Shown piece by piece: positions 1-4,155 of a DNA stretch of 6,080 bases (positions are counted from its first letter, which is position 1; every line of letters begins with the position of its first letter). The notes under the pieces were generated by a model, which worked only from the letters and a program-made list of their open reading frames with translations, made no database searches and was not told where the DNA came from. A program made the translations under genes and the position numbers. The stretch is from JALOAP01 sp964632355 (GTDB lineage: Bacteria; Chloroflexota; Dehalococcoidia; Tepidiformales; Tepidiformaceae): assembly GCA_964632355.1 (NCBI GenBank), contig CAZWBW010000133.1, forward strand, positions 1 to 6,080. The letters run 5' to 3'.

Positions 1-200
1 TGGTTCGCTCCAGGGGCATGCTGTAGGAACGGCAGTACGCCCGACATGGGCCACCGAAAGGGAAAGCTTCAATTTAGTTCTTAGCCGCCTCTAATGTGTG
101 ACTCAATAGGCCGCCGTACGCTGCTTCCTGGCCCGTGGTGGAAAGGCATGAGGACATTGCCGCTATGAGTGCGACAGGGCCATGAAGGAGGAGTGCGTTA
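1..200. other. Leader region upstream of the YceI gene, no convincing gene
   Basis: One + frame is open from position 2 to a TAA at 92-94 (30 codons, ending in ..LVLSRL) and could be the tail of an upstream gene. However, its third codon positions are mixed rather than GC-rich like the genes downstream, so I do not call it. A TCTAAT at 90-95 is a possible -10 element (the same hexamer occurs in the better promoter at 1075-1080), but the hexamer 17 nt upstream (CTTCAA, 67-72) is a poor -35. The stretch 66-110 is visibly more AT-rich than the genes, as expected for a promoter region. Confidence 0.4.
185..193 (+). promoter_or_regulatory. Ribosome binding site of the YceI-like gene
   Basis: AAGGAGGAG lies 7 nt before the GTG at 201 and fixes that GTG as the start. 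An ATG at 182-184, out of frame with the gene, opens a nine-codon reading frame that ends at a TAG (209-211) inside the gene, but it has no ribosome site of its own. Confidence 0.8.
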
Positions 201-959
201 GTGAGTCGTAGGACCTGGATTATCGGGGTCAGTGCAGTCGTCGCCCTGCTGGTGGTTGGTGGTGGCGCCTTCTGGTACTGGTTCCTCCGCGACGATGCGC
301 CCGAGGAAGTGAGCCTCGATGCCGCCGTTGAGGCGATCTCCACGAGCGAAGCCGGGGGCGATTCGGCGAGCGGAACCCCCGGCGCGTCCGATGCCGATAC
401 CGGCGCCCGCACCGGCACCGCGCCCCTCGACGGCCAGTGGGCGCTCGCATCCGAAGGTGACTCGTTCGTCGGCTACCGCGTGAACGAAGAACTCGCCTCC
501 ATCGGCTTCACCACCGCCGTCGGCCGCACCCGCGGCGTGACCGCCGACGTCACCATCGCCGACGGGGTGCTGGAGTCCGCCACCGTCGAAGCCGACATGA
601 CGCAGCTCCAGAGCGACTCCGCCATGCGCGACCGTGCGCTCGGCAACCAGGCGCTCGAAACGAACCGCTTCCCAACCGCCACGTTCGAGCTCTCCTCGCC
701 GGTCGAACTCCCGGACGGGCTGGCTAACGGCGAAGCGGTCAGCCTCTCGGTCACCGGCAACCTCACGCTCCACGGCGTCACCCGCGAGGTCACCGTTCCC
801 ATCGAGGCACGCCTGGTCGACAACTACCTCGTCGCGGTCGGCTCCATCGAAATCGTGTTCGCTGACTTCGACATCGAGCGCCCACGCGCGGCGTCTGTCG
901 TCTCCGTCGAGGACCACGGCGTGATGGAGCTTCAACTCACGCTCACCCGGGCTTCCTGA
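201..959 (+). CDS. Membrane-anchored YceI family protein
   Basis: The 252-residue protein starts with a short basic stretch (Arg3-Arg4) and one hydrophobic segment at about residues 6-29. It has no obvious signal-peptidase site, so it is probably an uncleaved anchor that places the rest outside the membrane. Residues about 31-78 are a low-complexity Ala/Gly/Ser/Asp linker. Residues about 79-252 form a YceI domain, the lipocalin-like beta barrel known in relatives to bind polyprenyl or other long lipids. Visible family features are WALASEGDSFVGYRV at 80, the ELASIGFTTAVGRT stretch near 97, MRDRALGN near 142, FPTATFEL at 157, LTLHGVTREV near 188, and a DFDIERP segment near 222. Extra N-terminal anchor plus linker makes it longer than the roughly 190-residue secreted YceI proteins of Proteobacteria. 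It is a single-gene unit with its own terminator downstream. The family is confident; the bound lipid and physiological role are unknown. Confidence 0.88.
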   Translation: MSRRTWIIGVSAVVALLVVGGGAFWYWFLRDDAPEEVSLDAAVEAISTSEAGGDSASGTPGASDADTGARTGTAPLDGQWALASEGDSFVGYRVNEELASIGFTTAVGRTRGVTADVTIADGVLESATVEADMTQLQSDSAMRDRALGNQALETNRFPTATFELSSPVELPDGLANGEAVSLSVTGNLTLHGVTREVTVPIEARLVDNYLVAVGSIEIVFADFDIERPRAASVVSVEDHGVMELQLTLTRAS

Positions 960-963
960 TCTC

Positions 964-985
964 CCGCCAGCACCGGTGCTTGCGG
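964..985. repeat. Palindrome just after the YceI stop codon
   Basis: AGCACCGGTGCT (969-980) is a perfect 12-bp palindrome. Its symmetry continues outward for four more base pairs after one mismatch (CCGC at 964-967 with GCGG at 982-985). It sits 9 nt after the stop codon and directly abuts the terminator hairpin. It could be a protein-binding site or an accessory RNA hairpin helping termination; the sequence does not say which. Confidence 0.5.
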
Positions 986-1020
986 AGGGGCCAATTGGCC
1001 CCTCTTCTTCATTTTCTTCC
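985..1020 (+). terminator. Rho-independent terminator of the YceI gene
   Basis: Positions 985-992 (GAGGGGCC) pair perfectly with 997-1004 (GGCCCCTC) around an AATT loop, an 8-bp GC-rich stem. A T/C-rich run (TTCTTCATTTTCTTCC) follows. Position and form fit an intrinsic terminator that separates the YceI gene from the operon starting near 1087. Confidence 0.8.
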
Positions 1021-1050
1021 TTTCTCGGCGAACCGTTCCTGGGGGGATTG

Positions 1051-1080
1051 TTGACAAAGACAACCGACTTAGTATCTAAT
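1051..1080 (+). promoter_or_regulatory. Sigma70-type promoter of the yezD-monooxygenase operon
   Basis: A perfect -35 hexamer TTGACA (1051-1056) is followed after 18 nt by TCTAAT (1075-1080), which matches the TATAAT consensus at five of six positions. An alternative -10, TATCTA (1073-1078), would give a 16-nt spacer. The predicted transcript start is around 1087, leaving about 90 nt of leader before the first start codon at 1179. It is the best promoter match I found in the window and lies in a locally AT-rich stretch between a terminator and an operon. Confidence 0.72.
1069..1079. promoter_or_regulatory. Candidate operator overlapping the -10 element
   Basis: TTAGTATCTAA is an inverted repeat with 4-nt arms (TTAG/CTAA) and a 3-nt centre that overlaps the -10 hexamer, so a bound protein would block polymerase. 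The symmetry does not extend further outward and the arms are short. Rrf2-family sulfur or Fe-S regulators use AT-rich sites at such positions, but assigning one here is inference. Confidence 0.35.
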
Positions 1081-1111
1081 CTTCCCCATCCCCCTCCCAG
1101 GCGCCGACCTG

Positions 1112-1148
1112 ACAACAGGAGGCCTTCATTTCGAAGGCCTCCTGTTGT
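1112..1148 (+). promoter_or_regulatory. Long leader hairpin before the YezD gene
   Basis: Positions 1112-1127 pair with 1133-1148 in an uninterrupted 16-bp stem with a 5-nt ATTTC loop, about 25 nt after the predicted transcript start. No T-run follows (the next bases are GTTCGGC), so it is not a typical terminator. The right arm carries CTCCT (1139-1143), which can also pair with the AGGAG of the ribosome site at 1168-1172. CTCC (1139-1142) plus TTGTG (1145-1149) can pair with CACAAGGAG (1164-1172) around a 2-nt bulge. The hairpin may therefore keep the ribosome site free, or act as part of an attenuator. The stem is certain by eye; its role is not. Confidence 0.65.
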
Positions 1149-1178
1149 GTTCGGCAAACCCACCACAAGGAGTCCTGC

Positions 1179-1337
1179 ATGGCCGGTCCACCCACCACCT
1201 CCTCTCCCGAACTCGTCCGGCAGATCGCTGCAGCCCTCTGGTCGCTCGAACACGGCCACGTGCAGATCACCATCCACGACTCACGTGTGGTCGAAATCGC
1301 GACCACCGAAAAGAAGCGGTTCCACCCCGCGGCCTGA
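1179..1337 (+). CDS. YezD-family (DUF2292) small protein
   Basis: This 52-residue gene is too short for many gene callers. The ATG is preceded by AAGGAG (1167-1172) at 6 nt spacing, and the frame closes with TGA at 1335-1337. After a Pro/Thr/Ser-rich start, residues about 11-47 match the DUF2292/YezD pattern: an amphipathic helix (ELVRQIAAALWSLEHG), then VQITIHDSRVVEI (28-40) and a basic TEKKRF ending. The usual members read roughly as helix, YGSVTIxVHDGKVVQIE, then TEKxR. From memory, the family has no established biochemical function but is often encoded beside sulfur-assimilation genes, and that association fits the alkanesulfonate-monooxygenase-like gene 20 nt downstream. It is the first gene of the operon and follows a structured leader. 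The family assignment rests on motif reading, and the function is unknown. Confidence 0.85.
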   Translation: MAGPPTTSSPELVRQIAAALWSLEHGHVQITIHDSRVVEIATTEKKRFHPAA

Positions 1338-1357
1338 CGCCGGATAGGAGGTTCGCG

Positions 1358-2455
1358 ATGCCAGTCGAGTTCATCGGAATGATCGGAACGCGCCCGTACA
1401 GCGAATACCTGGGCGGCACACACTTCGGCGGTGAGGTCGACCCCGAATATGTCCGGACCTTCGCGCGGGCCCACGAAGAGGGCGGGTTCGACCGCGTCCT
1501 CATCGGTTACGGCTCCAGCTCGGCCGACGGGTTCTCCATCGCGGGCTATGCGGGCGCGCACACCGAACGCCTCGGCTTCCTTCTCGCTCACCGCCCGGGT
1601 TTCGTGCAGCCGACCCTCGCCGCCCGCAAGCTTGCCACGCTCGACCAGTTCCTTGGCGGCCGTCTCGCCGTGCACATCATCTCGGTCGGCGACGACGCCG
1701 AGGCCGCCCGCGACGGAGACTGGACCACAAAGGACGAGCGGTATGCACGCGCCGATGAGTACCTCCAGGTCATCAAAAAGACCTGGGAGGCGACTGAGCC
1801 CTTCGACTTCGAAGGCAAGTTCTATCGCACCCGGGGCTCGTTCTCCGACGTGAAGCCAGTAAACGGCAGGGTCCCCATCTTCCTGGGTGGCTCGTCCGAA
1901 CCGGCATTCGAAGTGGGAGCGAAACACGCCGACACCTGGGCCATGTGGGGCGAGCCCCTCGCGGCCGTCGCCAGCGAAGTGCGCAAGATTCGCGACAAGG
2001 CGAAGGCGTACGGTCGCTCCATCGGTGTGAGCGTCTCCTTCCGCCCCATCCTGGGCCCCACCGAGGAGAAGGCCTGGGAGCGCGCCTACCACATTCTCGA
2101 GCGCGTGAAGGCGAATCGCGCTGGCCTACCCCCGCGCGAACCAAAGAACGTCGGCTCCCAGCGCCTCCTCGAGTTCGCGAAGGAAGGGGACATCCTCGAC
2201 GAGCGACTCTTCACGGCTATCGCCAAGGTCACCGGCGCCCAGGGGAACTCCACCGCGCTGGTTGGCACGCCCGAACAGGTGGCCGAGGCGCTCCTCAAGT
2301 ACCACGAACTCGGCGTCACGACCATCCTCATCCGCGGCTTCGACCCGCTCGCAGACGCCATCGAATACGGGCGCGACCTTATCCCCCTTGTTCGCGCCGA
2401 AGTAGCCAAGCGCGACCGCGAGCTCGATCTCGCACGCGCATCTGTTGGAGGGTAG
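1358..2455 (+). CDS. Luciferase-like flavin monooxygenase, alkanesulfonate monooxygenase (SsuD)-like
   Basis: The 365-residue protein begins at the ATG at 1358, 6 nt after AGGAGG (1346-1351). The longer open frame reaching back to 1145 overlaps the YezD gene and is not used. The whole chain reads as one bacterial-luciferase-like TIM barrel: GFDRVLIGYGSSSADGF (43-59), a HRPGFVQPTLAARKLATLDQ core (78-97), GGRLAVHII (100-108), DERYARADEYL (126-136), FLGGSS (175-180), WGEP (197-200), TALVGTPEQVAE (299-310) and an IRGFDPLADAIEYGRDLIPL tail (325-344). Such enzymes use reduced FMN (some F420) and O2; SsuD relatives split alkanesulfonates into aldehyde and sulfite. Against E. coli SsuD from memory, Cys54, Arg226, His228 and Tyr331 seem to be Ser55, Ser227, Arg229 and Phe328 here, so the substrate may differ. 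No flavin reductase of the SsuE type is adjacent, but a WrbA-like flavoprotein follows in the cluster. The next gene begins 1 nt after the stop, suggesting coupled translation. Confidence 0.85.
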   Translation: MPVEFIGMIGTRPYSEYLGGTHFGGEVDPEYVRTFARAHEEGGFDRVLIGYGSSSADGFSIAGYAGAHTERLGFLLAHRPGFVQPTLAARKLATLDQFLGGRLAVHIISVGDDAEAARDGDWTTKDERYARADEYLQVIKKTWEATEPFDFEGKFYRTRGSFSDVKPVNGRVPIFLGGSSEPAFEVGAKHADTWAMWGEPLAAVASEVRKIRDKAKAYGRSIGVSVSFRPILGPTEEKAWERAYHILERVKANRAGLPPREPKNVGSQRLLEFAKEGDILDERLFTAIAKVTGAQGNSTALVGTPEQVAEALLKYHELGVTTILIRGFDPLADAIEYGRDLIPLVRAEVAKRDRELDLARASVGG

Positions 2456-2456
2456 T

Positions 2457-2870
2457 GTGGTTCATATCGTTCGTCCGTCCGATCGCGACTGCGGTACCGC
2501 TCAGACTCCCGGCATGGTCCGCGAAGCCGGCATCTCCGCCGCCCTGAGCGGCGCCAAGGGCCTCTGGATGGGGATCGGCTCCAACGCCCCCCGCGAAGCC
2601 GGCGGTCCGCATCATCACGGGCACACCGAATCGGGCATCTACATCCTCGAAGGACGCATCCGCTTCCGCTGGGGGCCGAACCTCGAACACGAAGCCATCG
2701 CCGAACCCGGCGACTTCATCTTTGTGCCGCCCTACGAAGTGCACTCCGAGGAGAACCTGAGCGACGGGCCCGCTCGCTTCGTGCTTGCCCGGAATAGCGA
2801 TGAAGCTGTGGTGGTCAACGTCCCCGACCCCCGGGAAGCATCGGCCGCGCGCGAAGAGGCAGCGCCATGA
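2457..2870 (+). CDS. Small single-domain cupin protein
   Basis: The start is taken as GTG at 2457, giving 137 residues, because GGAGGG (2447-2452) lies just upstream. A TTG at 2445 in the same frame would add four residues but would bury this ribosome site. The cupin fold is clear. Motif 1 is GGPHHHGHTESGIYILEG (49-66), with His52, His54 (or His56) and Glu58 as likely metal ligands. Motif 2 is PGDFIFVPPYEVHSEEN (84-100), with His96 as the fourth ligand and Asn100 conserved. The domain is complete, with an Ala/Glu-rich tail after about residue 122. Cupins of this size include dioxygenases, isomerases and metal-binding sensors, so the reaction cannot be read from the fold. It begins 1 nt after the monooxygenase stop and its own stop overlaps the next start, so it probably acts in the same pathway, for example on the oxidised product or as a metal-dependent partner. 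That role is inference. Confidence 0.85.
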   Translation: MVHIVRPSDRDCGTAQTPGMVREAGISAALSGAKGLWMGIGSNAPREAGGPHHHGHTESGIYILEGRIRFRWGPNLEHEAIAEPGDFIFVPPYEVHSEENLSDGPARFVLARNSDEAVVVNVPDPREASAAREEAAP

Positions 2871-3340
2871 CCGTCACGCTCAGCGCTGACTTCCAGCAAC
2901 GCGAGCGCATCGTTTTCACCGCCCGGTCGCGCAGCTTCGTTAACGTGCGCCGCGCGCTCGACGACGGCCCAATCGGGTTCACCTCCATCGAACTGCTGCT
3001 CGTGGCGTTTGGCAACTGTTCGCTCGGCACGCTCCTCGGTCAGCCTGAACTTGCGGACGTCCCGTTCTCCAGCGTCACCGCCACGATCGAGGGCGAAACC
3101 GAGACCGACCCGCCGCGGCTCTCGGCCGTCCGCTCGACTGTGCGGCTCGCCACGCCGGAGCCTGAGCGTCTCGAGGCGCTCCTGCCCGAACTCCGTCAGC
3201 GCGTACTGAACTGTCCGACCTGTAACTCGCTGGTCGCCACGAAGGAGATCGCCATCGAGGTGACGGCGGCGGCGCCTTCGGACACAGCCGAACCGGGCGA
3301 GGCGAGAGTCATCGCCTGCGCCCTGCCGGCGCCCTCGTAG
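2867..3340 (+). CDS. OsmC/Ohr-family protein
   Basis: This 157-residue protein starts at an ATG that overlaps the cupin stop as ATGA (2867-2870), implying translational coupling. The fold signature is an early GPIGFTSIELLLVAFGNC segment (34-51), the alpha helix that carries the first reactive cysteine (Cys51) with the nearby Glu42. The second cysteine lies in NCPTCNSL (115-122), where Cys116 is at the position of the family's CPV/CPT motif and Cys119 is an additional one. OsmC and Ohr proteins reduce organic or fatty-acid hydroperoxides in the cytoplasm with this cysteine pair, normally recycled by lipoyl or thiol donors. Some OsmC-like proteins in sulfur operons instead appear to carry sulfur, so a persulfide role is possible here. 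A further Cys151 sits near the C-terminus. No signal peptide is seen. The family call is firm, and the distinction among OsmC, Ohr and YhfA-like subgroups is not. Confidence 0.83.
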   Translation: MTVTLSADFQQRERIVFTARSRSFVNVRRALDDGPIGFTSIELLLVAFGNCSLGTLLGQPELADVPFSSVTATIEGETETDPPRLSAVRSTVRLATPEPERLEALLPELRQRVLNCPTCNSLVATKEIAIEVTAAAPSDTAEPGEARVIACALPAPS

Positions 3341-3353
3341 CCGACGGGGCTAC
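3337..3353 (+). terminator. Small hairpin overlapping the OsmC stop codon
   Basis: GTAGCC (3337-3342) pairs with GGCTAC (3348-3353) around a 5-nt loop (GACGG). The left arm contains the TAG stop. There is no T-run after it. It may protect the transcript end or slow ribosomes or polymerase; it is short and only modestly convincing alone. Confidence 0.35.
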
Positions 3354-3363
3354 CCCTGCATCG

Positions 3364-3393
3364 CGCGGAGGCGGCGCACGTCCCGCCTCCGCG
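3364..3393 (+). terminator. GC-rich hairpin between OsmC and WrbA genes
   Basis: CGCGGAGGCGG (3364-3374) pairs perfectly with CCGCCTCCGCG (3383-3393), an 11-bp stem with an 8-nt loop (CGCACGTC). No T-tract follows, so complete termination is doubtful. It more likely dampens or processes the transcript between the first four genes and wrbA, or is an RNA-stability element. Confidence 0.55.
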
Positions 3394-3425
3394 ACCATGC
3401 GTCCCGGGCCCCGAAGGAGATGGAG

Positions 3426-4028
3426 ATGAGCCACCCTCACGTTGCCGTCATTTACTACAGCGCAACGGGCACTGTGTCCGAAATCGCGCGCAACATCGCC
3501 AAGGGTGCCCTGGCTGCCGGGGCCGGAGTGCGCCTGGCCCGGATCGAGGAGACCGCCGGCGAAGCCCAGGTTGCCCGCAACCCGAAGTGGCAGGCCCACA
3601 TCGAAGCCGACCGCACCACCCCAGTCGCCACCGTTGAAGACGTTCGTTGGGCCGACGCGGTCATTCTCGGCTCGCCAACCCGCTTCGGCAGCGTCACCCA
3701 CCAGGCGCAGCGCTTCATCGACAGCCTCGGTGCACTGTGGATGAACAACGAACTCGCCGGGAAGGTCTTCTCGGCCTTCACCGCTGCTTCGACCCACCAC
3801 GGGGGCCACGAAGCTACGCTCCTCTCGCTTTTCGCCACCTTCGCGAACTGGGGTGGGATCATCGTGCCGCCCGGCTACACGAGCGATGTGCTGAAGCGCG
3901 CCGGCACCCCACTCGGCGTGTCGCAGACCGTCTCCAGCGCTAACCCGCTGACTGAGGGAACGCTCGCCGCGGCCCGCGAGCAGGGCCGCCGCGTCGCGGA
4001 AATTGCGGCAAAGCTCCGGTCCGGTTGA
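3426..4028 (+). CDS. wrbA: WrbA-type NAD(P)H:quinone oxidoreductase (flavodoxin-like)
   Basis: The ATG at 3426 gives 200 residues and lies 6 nt after GGAG (3416-3419); the ATG at 3420 touches that ribosome site and is less likely. The protein is a complete flavodoxin-like WrbA: phosphate loop YSATGTVSEIARNIAKG (11-27), GSPTRFGSVTHQAQRFID (82-99) and ASTHHGGHEATLLSL (121-135), which form the FMN site and the tetramer-specific segments of the family. WrbA proteins are cytoplasmic tetramers that bind FMN and reduce quinones by two electrons with NADH or NADPH, limiting semiquinone-derived oxidative stress. In this setting it could also hand reduced flavin to the monooxygenase, since no dedicated flavin reductase is present; that link is inference. 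The gene lies 85 nt after the OsmC stop, across two hairpins, so it may be in the same transcript or only partly coupled. Length is usual for the family. Confidence 0.87.
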   Translation: MSHPHVAVIYYSATGTVSEIARNIAKGALAAGAGVRLARIEETAGEAQVARNPKWQAHIEADRTTPVATVEDVRWADAVILGSPTRFGSVTHQAQRFIDSLGALWMNNELAGKVFSAFTAASTHHGGHEATLLSLFATFANWGGIIVPPGYTSDVLKRAGTPLGVSQTVSSANPLTEGTLAAAREQGRRVAEIAAKLRSG

Positions 4029-4081
4029 CAGCAACGCAGCTCGCGTTTCGGTTACGGCCGGGGAAATGTTTAGCCGCACTC

Positions 4082-4113
4082 TGGTTGATAGTTGGTTGAA
4101 AGTTGGTGTAAAT
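4082..4113 (+). repeat. 11-nt tandem repeats upstream of the surface-protein gene
   Basis: TGGTTGATAGT (4082-4092) and TGGTTGAAAGT (4093-4103) differ at one base and are followed by a partial third copy TGGTGTAAAT (4104-4113). Exactly one helical turn separates the copies. PhoB/OmpR-type response regulators bind 11-nt direct repeats in this way, so it is a reasonable candidate operator, without evidence for a particular regulator. Confidence 0.5.
4085..4113 (+). promoter_or_regulatory. Candidate promoter of the octad-repeat surface-protein gene
   Basis: TTGATA (4085-4090) matches the -35 consensus at five of six positions. TGTAAA (4107-4112) is a passable -10 at 16 nt, with an alternative GTAAAT at 17 nt. 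The hexamers lie within the 11-nt tandem repeats. A transcript would begin near 4120, about 36-54 nt before the candidate start codons. The -10 is imperfect, so confidence is moderate. Confidence 0.4.
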
Positions 4114-4155
4114 CCGGCGGGATAGGTCCACTCGGGTTGTTGCCGTTCGTGACCG

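Noticed and set aside
2..94. C-terminal end of an upstream gene
   Set aside because: Only 30 open codons with mixed third-position bases and no recognisable motif; it cannot be told from chance.
68..95. Shared TTAGCCGC octamer at 81-88 and 4070-4077 as a common regulatory element
   Set aside because: Eight bases matching twice in 6 kb is weak, and the flanking bases and distances to starts differ.
198..1277. Long minus-strand frame of 359 codons
   Set aside because: It runs antisense through the YceI gene, its terminator and the promoter, with a low-complexity Gly/Arg-rich product; a by-product of high GC.
1145..1357. N-terminal extension of the monooxygenase frame back to 1145
   Set aside because: It overlaps the YezD gene and the leader hairpin, while AGGAGG sits 6 nt before the ATG at 1358 and the family's usual MPVEFIGMIG-type start lies there.
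1076..2092. Minus-strand frame of 338 codons
   Set aside because: It is antisense to the monooxygenase and YezD genes, which carry clear family motifs; no recognisable product.
4025..4055. Perfect TTGACA (4025-4030) over the wrbA stop codon as a promoter
   Set aside because: No acceptable -10 hexamer lies 16-19 nt downstream; the best is GGTTAC.
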